Assembly: GCA_964477815.1 (NCBI GenBank) | Contig: CAYZEO010000007.1 | Span: forward strand, 1-36,837 | Direction: 5' to 3' | Origin: DAOVGZ01 sp964477815 | Lineage (GTDB): Bacteria; Babelota; Babeliae; Babelales; Vermiphilaceae | DNA: 36,837 nucleotides | Shown: piece after piece, positions 7,948 through 16,433 of the stretch | Numbering within the stretch: position 1 is the stretch's first letter | Layout of the letters: each line of letters begins with the position of its first letter | Made by a program: the position numbers and the translations under genes | The notes under the pieces: model-generated | What the model was told of the DNA's origin: nothing | What the model saw: only the letters and a program-made list of their open reading frames with translations | The model's database searches: none

Positions 7948-8900
7948 GAACAAAATTGCTCGGAAAAAAAACAGGCATAAAATAGATCTAATCTAAATGG
8001 ATCCCCACCGTTTTTTAGTGAACAATCAATTGAATACAAAAAATCGTGGGCGGAACGAAGTTCCTTAAGATTAGCGCGTATCCAACCACGCTGTGTAAAA
8101 CTATATGGTAGACGGAAGCTTAAACGCTTCGCTTCAAAAAACTGTTTCCTTTGCAACTGCTCAACAAAATGGAATGCCCGCCATAACTGATCTGACCAAA
8201 ATGCAATCCAAAACTGTGGAGAATAATCCTTCGATATTTTTGACCACGCTGTAAAAAAAGCCTGTGCATCACGCTCAAAAAAAAGCTTGCTCAGCACAAC
8301 CAAGGATTGTTCCGGTGCAACAATTTTATCTAGCCAGACATCGAAAAAATCACTCCTTCTTCTTCCAGCTAAACACAAGTAATTTATTAAAAGACACGCT
8401 GCATCAAGACCAATAGCACGAGTTTTTTTAAACAAACTATCGACTACAGAACTTGAAATATTTCTACCCAAAAACAAGGCAATTGCAATAAATGTTTTTT
8501 TATCAATTTTATCCGGTACTTGAACAAGCAAACTTATATCTTTAGCGGTGCATGGAGTCGACTTATCTACAAAATATGCCACACCATTTGGTCCATTATA
8601 TTTTTTTAAAAAATCAACGAGCTGCTTCCCCTTTTTCCCTTTTAATGCAGAAACATTTTTAAACCAGTAAAAACTAGTCGTACCCAAAAAACTTGTCGAC
8701 AATCTTGCAAAAAGAGATACCACATCATCCTGTTCAACGTTCACCGACACAACAGGAAGAGCATAGCTCACTTTTAATTGTCTGAATAACTGAGAAAAAA
8801 ATAAAAGAGGATAACTTTTGCTATCCCCTTTAAAACAAACGGTTGGGTGCTCTTGCAGAAAATCAGGTGATATTTTTTGTATGAAAGATAATAAATCCAT
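7944..8900 (-). CDS. Probable DNA polymerase III delta subunit-like protein (HolA-like)
   Basis: Highly divergent. The length (about 318 aa) and layout suit HolA, the clamp-loader delta subunit that opens the sliding clamp. The N-terminal half alternates strands and helices, with FYWFKNVSALKGKKGKQLVDFL in the place where delta has its clamp-contact region. The C-terminal part (LWRAFHFVEQLQRKQFFEAK, LPYSFTQRGWI, ELRSAHDFLYSIDCSLKNGG) resembles the HolA collar domain, which ends with an L..L...D..iK.G pattern. No Walker A or SRC motif is visible, as expected for delta. I chose the ATG at 8900; a GTG directly before it at 8903 is the alternative. It follows rph by 7 bases without a clear ribosome site, suggesting coupling. 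It is the last gene of the minus-strand block. Confidence 0.5.
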   Translation of the reverse strand: MDLLSFIQKISPDFLQEHPTVCFKGDSKSYPLLFFSQLFRQLKVSYALPVVSVNVEQDDVVSLFARLSTSFLGTTSFYWFKNVSALKGKKGKQLVDFLKKYNGPNGVAYFVDKSTPCTAKDISLLVQVPDKIDKKTFIAIALFLGRNISSSVVDSLFKKTRAIGLDAACLLINYLCLAGRRRSDFFDVWLDKIVAPEQSLVVLSKLFFERDAQAFFTAWSKISKDYSPQFWIAFWSDQLWRAFHFVEQLQRKQFFEAKRLSFRLPYSFTQRGWIRANLKELRSAHDFLYSIDCSLKNGGDPFRLDLFYACFFSEQFCS

Positions 8901-8907
8901 CACGCAA

Positions 8908-9717
8908 CTAACTGGATTTTTGACGATTTCCTAAACTAAACAACGGAGCTCTCGCCTTTTTTTTGCCTTGCTCTTGAATCACAGCCTGTTTACTTGCACC
9001 AATTTTCGTTAATTTTTCACATTCGGCAAACAACAGCTCAATACCATTAACAGCCAACGCACGAACCTGCTCAAACTCCTCCCAGGACAATGTAGATCCT
9101 TCAGCAGCACCCTGAAATTCGACAAGCTGACCTGCACTGGTCATAACAATATTAAAATCAGCGTCAACTTTACTATCTTCCGAAAAATCAAGATCAAGAA
9201 GAGGCTTTCCCCCAAGGCAACCAACTGAAAGTCCAGCAACAGAACCTGTCAAAATATTTTGGCTGATTGTCTTATCAGCAATCCACTTACAAACTGCCGC
9301 ATGCAAGGCTAAAGAAGCTCCAGTAATGCAGGCAGTTCGAGTGCCACCATCAGCCTGCAATACATCACAATCAACAATGATGGTCCTCTCGCCAAAAAGC
9401 TCAAAATTAACAATCGAACGCAATGAGCGACCTATCAGCCGAGATATTTCAACAGAACGACCGTTTTTTCGCATGGTCACAGATTCTCGGGGCGTTCTTA
9501 CACCGGTGGAAGTCGGTAGCATTGCATACTCTGCCGTCAACCATCCTTTCCCTTTTCCTCTCAAAAAAGGAGGGACTTTATTTTGCATGCTAACAGCACA
9601 CAAAACTTTTGTCCGGCCCATCTCAAAAAGAACAACTCCAGGTGCGTAACCAAAACTATTAAAAGTTGCTTTAACTTTTCTTAAAGCATCAAACGACCGT
9701 CCGTCATGCCTTTGCAT
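8908..9717 (-). CDS. rph: Ribonuclease PH
   Basis: Phosphorolytic 3'-5' exoribonuclease that trims tRNA 3' ends. It starts with the family signature RHDGRSFDALRKV. It has the conserved MLPTSTGVRTPRE and the RLIGRSLRSIVN helix. The phosphate-binding DGGTRTACITGA and the catalytic region LDLDFSEDSKVDADFNIVM carry the paired aspartates. About 30 extra C-terminal residues, rich in Lys (GKKKARAPLFSLGNRQK), extend past the usual end. GGAG lies 7 bases before the ATG. It follows pnp by 36 bases, so two related phosphorolytic RNases sit side by side. Most tRNA genes here already encode CCA, so its processing role would be trimming to that end. Confidence 0.96.
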   Translation of the reverse strand: MQRHDGRSFDALRKVKATFNSFGYAPGVVLFEMGRTKVLCAVSMQNKVPPFLRGKGKGWLTAEYAMLPTSTGVRTPRESVTMRKNGRSVEISRLIGRSLRSIVNFELFGERTIIVDCDVLQADGGTRTACITGASLALHAAVCKWIADKTISQNILTGSVAGLSVGCLGGKPLLDLDFSEDSKVDADFNIVMTSAGQLVEFQGAAEGSTLSWEEFEQVRALAVNGIELLFAECEKLTKIGASKQAVIQEQGKKKARAPLFSLGNRQKSS

Positions 9718-9753
9718 GGATCCACTCCCGCTGCGTATTATTTTTTTTAGTCT

Positions 9754-11853
9754 TTATTTTTTTTGCTGATCTTTTTCAACAATTATTCTCAAACGAATTC
9801 TACCGGTCTCTTTATCGTAATCAACGATTTTGACGAGAACTTCGTCATCGACTTTGTAATCCTTCATAAAAGAACGCTGCTGATGGCGTGGAATATTGGA
9901 TACGTGAACCAAACCATCTTGACCAGGAACCAATTCAACGAAAATACCAAAGTCGACTAGCCTACGCACCTTGCCTTTGTATACATCTCCTGGCTCAATT
10001 TGCCCCGCCAACGTTTTAACCCAATTAACAGCCTCTTCAATATTTGCCCCTGGTGTACCATAAATCTTAACGACACCATCGCCATCTATATCAATGTTGG
10101 TACCAGTTGTTTCGATTATCTCGCGAATTATTTTACCGCCACCACCGATAACAGCACCGATTTTGTCAGTCGGAATCTTGAGCATGGTCACTTTTGGTAC
10201 AAGATCAGAAAGCTCTTTGTTCGGCTCAGTCATAACTTTGCGCATTTCACCTAAAATATGCAAACGTCCCTTCTTTGCTTGCTGCAAAGCTGTTTCGAAC
10301 AACTCTCTTGGCAAACCTGACTTAGCTTTAATATCCATCTGAATTGCAGTAATGCCACTATCAGTACCGGTCACCTTAAAATCCATCAGACCAAATGCAT
10401 CCTCAAAACCAGAAATATCAGTCAACACAGCAAAACTACCATCCGCACTTTTAAGCAATCCCATCGCAACACCGCTAACCATTTTCTTCAGTGGAACACC
10501 AGTCTGCATAAGAGCCATTGTCGACCCACATGTTGTTGCCATCGAGGTCGAACCATCAGATTCCAACATGTCGGCTATAACTCGAATTGTATAAGGAAAC
10601 TCTTCCTTTGATGGAAGCATATATTCCAACGCTGAAGCCGCTAGATTACCATGACCAATCTCTCTTCGCCCAGGCCCACGCAACATACGAACCTCACCAA
10701 CAGAGTAAGGAGGAAAGTTGTAATGCAACATGAAAGACTTGTTTGTAACATCTTCCAAAAGACCTTCAACTTTTTGTTCATCCTGCCCACTTCCCAGCGT
10801 AACACTAACCAACGCTTGTGTTCGACCACGCTTGAACAAAGCAGAACCATGAGCAGAAGGCAAAAGACCAACCTCAGTTGAAATTTGTCGAACTTGATCA
10901 AAGGAGCGACCATCAACACGTTTTTTATCCGCAAAAATCATTTCGGTTAACTTGTCCTTGAGAACACCCTCAAAAACATAATCAACTAGATTTTCGGGAA
11001 CATCTTCTTTCTCAATTTTTTCCTGAACATCGGTCATGAAATCCTCTTTCAATGATTTCATGACCTTTTTGCGATCAAGCTTGTCCTGGACAAAAAGATT
11101 TTTTAAACGATCATCAGACAGAAACTGATTCACCGTTTTTTTCCATGTATCCCAGTCGTAAGCGCTTGATGCTTCTTCCTTTTCTACACCAACTTCTCTT
11201 TGAATTTCCTCTTGCCACTCAACTTGCTTAACAATATTTTCGTGTGCCAAGAAAAGCGCATCAACAAACTCTTGCTCAGAAAGTTCTTTTGCCGAACCTT
11301 CTACCATGCAAACACCTTCTTTAGTGCCGGCAACAACAAGACGAACATCAGATAACTTTGTTTGTTCATGCTCTGGAGAAACAATCCATTTTCCATCTAT
11401 TCGAGCAATTTCTACAACACCGACGGGCCCTAAAAATGGAATTTTAGAAATAGACAAGGCCAGAGAACCTGCAAGAAGCCCTAAAGTCGCAGGCGGATAT
11501 TTTTTATCAACAGAAAGAACCGTCACCAAAACCTGCAACTGATCAAAATATGTAGCAGGAAAAAGCGGACGAATAGCTCTGTCTATTAGGCGAGAGGTTA
11601 AAATTTCATGTTCAGACGAACGGCCCTCTCTCTTAAAATAACCACCCGGAATCTTACCTGCTGCAGAGAATGGTTCCCTGTAGTCAGTGGTCAAAGGTAA
11701 AAAACCAGGAAAATCTTTTGAGGGAGCAGAAACAGCTGTCGCTAAAAGAATGGTATCTCCCTGCCTAAACCAAACCGAACCATCGGCCTGTCCGGCAACT
11801 TTACCAATCTCAACCTCATATCCAAAATCAGACAATGTAAATTTTTTTGACAT
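9754..11853 (-). CDS. pnp: Polyribonucleotide nucleotidyltransferase (PNPase)
   Basis: Phosphorolytic 3'-5' exoribonuclease of mRNA decay, forming a homotrimer. At 699 aa it has the usual length and a full domain set. The first RNase PH-like domain is at about 1-140 (TDYREPFSAAGKIPGGYFKREGR and later) and a helical linker at about 215-310. The second, catalytic RNase PH-like domain is at about 315-540 (FKRGRTQALVSVTLGS, LHYNFPPYSVGEV and then MDFKVTGTDSGITAIQMDIK). The KH domain has IGAVIGGGGKIIREI. The S1 domain has GDVYKGKVRRLVDFGIFVEL. The catalytic region is intact. The ATG has only a weak AGG upstream. It lies 30 bases after rpsO, the classical rpsO-pnp pairing. No large rpsO-pnp hairpin of the E. 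coli RNase III type is obvious in that short gap. Confidence 0.97.
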   Translation of the reverse strand: MSKKFTLSDFGYEVEIGKVAGQADGSVWFRQGDTILLATAVSAPSKDFPGFLPLTTDYREPFSAAGKIPGGYFKREGRSSEHEILTSRLIDRAIRPLFPATYFDQLQVLVTVLSVDKKYPPATLGLLAGSLALSISKIPFLGPVGVVEIARIDGKWIVSPEHEQTKLSDVRLVVAGTKEGVCMVEGSAKELSEQEFVDALFLAHENIVKQVEWQEEIQREVGVEKEEASSAYDWDTWKKTVNQFLSDDRLKNLFVQDKLDRKKVMKSLKEDFMTDVQEKIEKEDVPENLVDYVFEGVLKDKLTEMIFADKKRVDGRSFDQVRQISTEVGLLPSAHGSALFKRGRTQALVSVTLGSGQDEQKVEGLLEDVTNKSFMLHYNFPPYSVGEVRMLRGPGRREIGHGNLAASALEYMLPSKEEFPYTIRVIADMLESDGSTSMATTCGSTMALMQTGVPLKKMVSGVAMGLLKSADGSFAVLTDISGFEDAFGLMDFKVTGTDSGITAIQMDIKAKSGLPRELFETALQQAKKGRLHILGEMRKVMTEPNKELSDLVPKVTMLKIPTDKIGAVIGGGGKIIREIIETTGTNIDIDGDGVVKIYGTPGANIEEAVNWVKTLAGQIEPGDVYKGKVRRLVDFGIFVELVPGQDGLVHVSNIPRHQQRSFMKDYKVDDEVLVKIVDYDKETGRIRLRIIVEKDQQKK

Positions 11854-11883
11854 TAAATAAACCTATACTAGCGATCGTCAGTT

Positions 11884-12153
11884 TTATCTTTTTAAACCGA
11901 GACGATCAATGACATCTTTATACTTTACTTCATCAACTCTCTCTAGATAGTTAAGTAGACGACGCCGTTTCGAGACCATTTTCAAAAGTCCCCTTTTTGA
12001 AGAAAAATCTTTGGGATTTTCCTTCATATGCTCGGTCAGCAATTTAATTTTCTTGGTTAACACAGCAATCTGAACCGGCGAAGATCCAGTATCATTGTCC
12101 GCTAACGCGAACGTTTCAACTATTTTCTTTTTTTCAACTGTACTGAGTGACAT
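11884..12153 (-). CDS. rpsO: 30S ribosomal protein S15
   Basis: Primary 16S rRNA-binding protein of the small-subunit platform; 89 aa, the standard length. Family features are DTGSSPVQIAVLTKKIKLLTEHMKENPKD (the first loop and helix, with the conserved TGS..VQI), then SSKRGLLKMVSKRRRLLNYL and the terminal DVIDRLGLKR. An AGGTGAT ribosome site lies 5-8 bases before the ATG. It lies between tRNA-Val and pnp on the same strand. S15 is often autoregulated through its own leader, but the 50-base gap upstream shows no evident pseudoknot to me. Confidence 0.97.
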   Translation of the reverse strand: MSLSTVEKKKIVETFALADNDTGSSPVQIAVLTKKIKLLTEHMKENPKDFSSKRGLLKMVSKRRRLLNYLERVDEVKYKDVIDRLGLKR

Positions 12154-12206
12154 AGCTTAATCACCTAAAGATATACGTTAACATTATTTTTTCAAAAGAA
12201 GATGCT

Positions 12207-12281
12207 TGGTAGGCGCGAGCGGAATTGAACCGCTGACCCTTGCTACGTCAAAGCAATGCTCTACCCCTGAGCTACGCGCCT
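12207..12281 (-). tRNA. tRNA-Val (GAC)
   Basis: A cloverleaf is readable on the minus strand: a perfect 7-bp acceptor stem (AGGCGCG with CGCGCCT), D arm GCTC..GAGC, anticodon stem TTGCT/AGCAA around the loop TTGACGT, and T arm AGCGG/CCGCT with TTCAATT. The anticodon GAC reads Val codons GUC and GUU. The discriminator is A and the CCA end is encoded (12207-12209). It lies between the rpoC terminator and rpsO, an unusual but plain position. Confidence 0.95.
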
Positions 12282-12300
12282 GCTTTCAAATACATCTTTC

Positions 12301-12332
12301 AAAAAGCCTACCACTTTATATCAGGCAGGCTT
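12301..12332 (-). terminator. Intrinsic terminator overlapping the rpoC stop codon
   Basis: The minus strand forms a 9-bp stem, AAGCCTGCC (12324-12332) with GGTAGGCTT (12304-12312), having one G-T wobble and an 11-base loop. It ends in a run of five T. The left arm is made of the last codons of rpoC (Lys-Pro-Ala) and the stop TGA begins the loop. It should separate rpoC from tRNA-Val-rpsO-pnp, at least partly. The T-run is short, so leakage is likely. Confidence 0.65.
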
Positions 12333-15300
12333 CTCCGCTTCCTTTCCTTCCTGCATACGCGCCTGCTGCTCAATATCAGATACATCCTCCCCCAGATACT
12401 TTCTTCTGAACGAAGCAACACCCGTACCTGCAGGAATCAATTTACCAACAATAACATTTTCTTTCAATCCGTAAAGGTAATCAACCTGACCGGAGATGGC
12501 TGCTTCTGCAAGTATTCTTGTTGTTTCTTGGAAGGATGCCGCAGAGAAGAAACTCTCGGTTCCTAACGATGCAGTGGTAATACCCATCAGAACAGGCTTT
12601 GCCGTTGCAACCTTCTTCCCCTCAGCCATCAATAGAGCATTAACATTTTTAAAATGTATTCGATCAACTCTATCTCCAACTAAGAAGTCTGTATCACCCT
12701 GATCAACAACACGGACCTTTCTCATCATCTGTTTCACAATAAGTTCAACATGACGATCGTTAATATCAATCCCCTGAAGTCTATAAATTTCTTGAATATG
12801 ATCAACCAAATATTTTTGAACAACGTCGGGCCCTAAAATACGAAGCATATCGTGCAACACTGGTGAACCAGCAGTTAATTGATCTCCAGCAGAAACTTTT
12901 TCGCCATCAACAACATTAAGCTGCTTACCTCGCGGCACAAGATAGTCGTATGAATCAGACCCAGAAACGACCGATATTTTGCGCATTCCACGCTGCAAAC
13001 CACCAAAAACAACATCGCCATCAATATCGGCAAGAATAGCAGGATCCTTCGGCGCACGAGCTTCAAAAAGCTCTGCAATTCTTGGCAAACCACCGGTCGT
13101 AATATCTTTTGTTCTTGAGATTTCACGAGGCATTTTCACCAAAACATCACCACTGCTTACCTCTTGTCCATCAGTAACATCCAAGAATGATCCTGTGGGC
13201 AAGTAATACATGGCAAGCTCTTCACCATCCTTATCAACAATGCTCAAGGCTGGCTGCCACTTTTCGTCCTTTTGTTCTAGAACTGAGTAACTGGCCTTGT
13301 TTGTTACATCGTCAAAACTTTCTTGGATAGTAACGTTTTCGATCAGATCGACAAACTTAACCTTTCCACTTTTTCCAGTCAGAAGAACCTTGTTGTGTGC
13401 ATCCCACTCAGCAAGCTTTGTGCCACGCTTAACTGAAGCACCATCAGCAACAAACACAACAGAACCGTACTCCAAGCCATGTTTCTGTAGTTCACGACCG
13501 TCGCCCGACTTGATTACAATCTTTGCCTTACGACTCATGACAACATTCTGGCCATGGCGATTTTGAACCGTTCTTACCCCCTGCCACTCAACAGTACCGT
13601 CAACTTTAGCAACATAGAAAGGTTGCTCAGCCATACCACTTGCGGTACCACCAACGTGAAATGTTCTCATAGTCAGCTGAGTTCCTGGCTCACCGATAGA
13701 TTGTGCTGCAATAACACCTACAGCAGAACCTACATCAACCATCTTACCCCGAGCTAAATCGTACCCATAACACTGAGCACAAACACCCCGTTTTGCTTGA
13801 CACGTCAAAACTGATCGCACCAAAATTTTAGAAACGGTTGATTCTTTAATTTTTTCAATGCTGTCACGATCAACAACACTGCCCTGTTTTAACAAAAGCT
13901 CTCCAGATATTGGGTCTTTTAGGTCTGAAGCTAAAACTCTACCAAAAACACGGCCTGACAATGGATATAATGTATCGCCAGATTCGGTTAAATCTTCAAT
14001 CTCGACATAACCCAACGTTTGGCAATCTTGCATAGTCACAATAACGTCCTGAGCAACATCAACCAATCGACGTGTCAAATAACCAGAGTTTGCCGTTTTG
14101 AGTGCAGTATCCGCCTGCCCTTTACGCGCACCGTGCGTAGAGATAAAGTATTCAAAAACACTCAATCCATCTTTAAAGTTATTTTTGACTGGCGTCTCCA
14201 TAATCTCACCCGTTGGCTTGGCCATCATACCACGCATACCAACAAGCTGTTTGATCTGATCTTTGGAGCCACGAGCACCAGAATCCAACATCATGAATAT
14301 TGGATTGAACGGCTTTAACGATCCTGCCTTATTCTCAAAGGCCTCTTCATTTTGTTGCTCCAAGTTTTTACTCATAGCATTGGCAACATCTGCCGTTGCA
14401 TGTCCCCAAATACTGATCACTTTATTGTAACGCTCACCATTGGTGATGACACCATCTCTATAGAGCTTTTCAGTTTTTTGAACATTTTTTTGTGCTGACT
14501 GAACAATCTTTTCTTTTTGTTCAGGAACAACTAGGTCAGACATGGAGAACGAAATTCCCGCAACCGTTGAATGATAAAACCCAAGCTTTTTGATTTTGTC
14601 TAAGCAATCAACAGTAACATCGCTTCCGAATGTAAAGTAAATTGTTTCAACAAGAAACTTGAGGTCTCCTCGTTTCATCACCTTATTTGCCCATGCAAAG
14701 TCCGAACCATCAGGCAACGCTTCAAACAAGATGACCCGTCCTGTTGTTGTATCAACAATTTTTTGATCTATTCGAAGCTTGATTTTTGCATGCAAAGCCA
14801 CTTTTCCATGCTGATATGCAGCAATAACTTCTTGAAAATCAGAAAATACCGTTCCTTCACCCAAAGAATTACAACGAACCTTTGTCAAATAATGAAGACC
14901 AAGAACCATGTCCTGACTTGGAACAGTATTTGGTCTACCATTTTGAGGCGACAAAACATTGTTCATCGAAATAATCAAACGTTTAGACTCTTTTTGCGCA
15001 CGTTGGCTCAATGGCAAGTGAACAGCCATTTGGTCACCATCAAAGTCCGCATTAAATGCGCTACAAACTAGAGGATGAATTTTTATTGCTTTTCCATCAA
15101 CCAAAGTTGGATAAAACGCTTGAATACCAAGCCTATGCAACGTGGGAGCACGGTTAAGCAAAACAACTCTATCCTTAACCGCATCTTCCAGAACATCCCA
15201 CACTTCAGGATCAAGCTCCTCAACCATCTTTTTAGCAATACGAAGATTTGGTGCAATCTCACGCTCCAACAGTCCTGCGTAAACATAAGACTTGAAAAGC

Positions 15301-16433
15301 TCAAGAGCCATAATCTTTGGCAAACCACATTGATTCAAGCGCAATTCTGGATCAACAACAATCACAGATCGACCAGAATAGTCGACACGACGACCCAAAA
15401 GATTTTGTCTAAATCGACCTTGCTTACCACGAAGCATCTCACTCAAAGATTTAAACGGCCTACGATTTGAACCACGTACCGGTTGCCCTCTTCTGCCATT
15501 ATCAATCAATGCATCAACAGCTTCCTGTAACATTCGCTGCTCATTTTTCACAATAACTGAAGGAGCTTCTATCTCCTTAAGACGCTGCAAACGAATGTTT
15601 CTATTTAAAACTCTTCTGTACAACTCGTTTAGGTCAGAACTTGCAAAACGACCACCTTCCAAAGGAACAAGTGGTCGTAAATCAGGCGGCAAAACAGGCA
15701 GGACAGTAAGAATCATCCATTCAGGTTTAATATTTGCCTGCTGCAAACCGGTCAATACTTTAATTCGACGCATTATTTTGTGACGAACAGCGACTGAAGA
15801 TGTTTTTGCGCGCTCTTTTTCAAGAAAAGCAATCTCCATTCCCAAGTCCATAGAACTAAGAACAGAACGAATTGCCTGTGCGCCACTCTCAGCTAAGAAT
15901 TCCTTATCATCTTCATGAGCATCCATGTAGTCAGCAACTTCAACGTTGGACAATAACGTTTTGCGTGGATACGGAGAATTACCTTGACGAACAACCATTT
16001 GAGAATCAAAGTAAATAACGCGCTCTAGATCCTTAATTGGCATATCCATTACCAAGCCTAGATAACTTGGTATCCCCTTGAGATACCAAATGTGACAAAC
16101 TGGAGCATTCAGCTCAATATGTCCCATCCGCTCTCTTCTGACACGAGATTGTATAACTTCTACGCCACATTTTTCACATGTAATACCACGATGTTTCATA
16201 CGCTTGTATTTGCCACAATTACATTCCCAGTCCTTAATCGGACCAAAAATGCGGGCACAAAACAAACCATCTCGCTCTGGCTTGAGAGTTCTATAGTTAA
16301 TCGTCTCTATCTTCTTAACTTCGCCATAAGATAGCGACCTGATTTTTTCAGGTGACGCTATTTTCACTCGCAACGCATTAAACTGAGCGACGTTGATATA
16401 TTCCCGGAAACGTTCCAGCATTCGACTATTCAC
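12321..16433 (-). CDS. rpoC: DNA-directed RNA polymerase beta' subunit
   Basis: Catalytic largest subunit of RNA polymerase. Positions here count from the alternative GTG at 16451. The zinc-binding N-terminal finger has C77, C79, C92 and C95 (CNCGKYKRMKHRGITCEKC). The active-site NADFDGDQM is at 467-475 with three Mg-binding Asp. The second zinc site is CQAKRGVCAQC. The trigger-loop region TDSALKTANSGYLTRRLVDV is present in variant form (TALKTANSGYLTRRLVDVAQ). Start choice: the frame is open to GTG 16451 without a ribosome site, but GTG 16433 has AAGGAG exactly 7 bases upstream and overlaps the end of rpoB by 8 bp, so it is preferred. ATG 16421 is a third option, although its spacing from that site is too long (19). 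It is translationally coupled to rpoB. Confidence 0.96.
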   Translation of the reverse strand: MNSRMLERFREYINVAQFNALRVKIASPEKIRSLSYGEVKKIETINYRTLKPERDGLFCARIFGPIKDWECNCGKYKRMKHRGITCEKCGVEVIQSRVRRERMGHIELNAPVCHIWYLKGIPSYLGLVMDMPIKDLERVIYFDSQMVVRQGNSPYPRKTLLSNVEVADYMDAHEDDKEFLAESGAQAIRSVLSSMDLGMEIAFLEKERAKTSSVAVRHKIMRRIKVLTGLQQANIKPEWMILTVLPVLPPDLRPLVPLEGGRFASSDLNELYRRVLNRNIRLQRLKEIEAPSVIVKNEQRMLQEAVDALIDNGRRGQPVRGSNRRPFKSLSEMLRGKQGRFRQNLLGRRVDYSGRSVIVVDPELRLNQCGLPKIMALELFKSYVYAGLLEREIAPNLRIAKKMVEELDPEVWDVLEDAVKDRVVLLNRAPTLHRLGIQAFYPTLVDGKAIKIHPLVCSAFNADFDGDQMAVHLPLSQRAQKESKRLIISMNNVLSPQNGRPNTVPSQDMVLGLHYLTKVRCNSLGEGTVFSDFQEVIAAYQHGKVALHAKIKLRIDQKIVDTTTGRVILFEALPDGSDFAWANKVMKRGDLKFLVETIYFTFGSDVTVDCLDKIKKLGFYHSTVAGISFSMSDLVVPEQKEKIVQSAQKNVQKTEKLYRDGVITNGERYNKVISIWGHATADVANAMSKNLEQQNEEAFENKAGSLKPFNPIFMMLDSGARGSKDQIKQLVGMRGMMAKPTGEIMETPVKNNFKDGLSVFEYFISTHGARKGQADTALKTANSGYLTRRLVDVAQDVIVTMQDCQTLGYVEIEDLTESGDTLYPLSGRVFGRVLASDLKDPISGELLLKQGSVVDRDSIEKIKESTVSKILVRSVLTCQAKRGVCAQCYGYDLARGKMVDVGSAVGVIAAQSIGEPGTQLTMRTFHVGGTASGMAEQPFYVAKVDGTVEWQGVRTVQNRHGQNVVMSRKAKIVIKSGDGRELQKHGLEYGSVVFVADGASVKRGTKLAEWDAHNKVLLTGKSGKVKFVDLIENVTIQESFDDVTNKASYSVLEQKDEKWQPALSIVDKDGEELAMYYLPTGSFLDVTDGQEVSSGDVLVKMPREISRTKDITTGGLPRIAELFEARAPKDPAILADIDGDVVFGGLQRGMRKISVVSGSDSYDYLVPRGKQLNVVDGEKVSAGDQLTAGSPVLHDMLRILGPDVVQKYLVDHIQEIYRLQGIDINDRHVELIVKQMMRKVRVVDQGDTDFLVGDRVDRIHFKNVNALLMAEGKKVATAKPVLMGITTASLGTESFFSAASFQETTRILAEAAISGQVDYLYGLKENVIVGKLIPAGTGVASFRRKYLGEDVSDIEQQARMQEGKEAEKPA

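Noticed and set aside
12206..12409. Plus-strand ORF of 67 codons over tRNA-Val
   Set aside because: It is antisense to tRNA-Val and the rpoC 3' end; the MVGASGIEPLT-type start is a known artefact of reading tRNA antisense.
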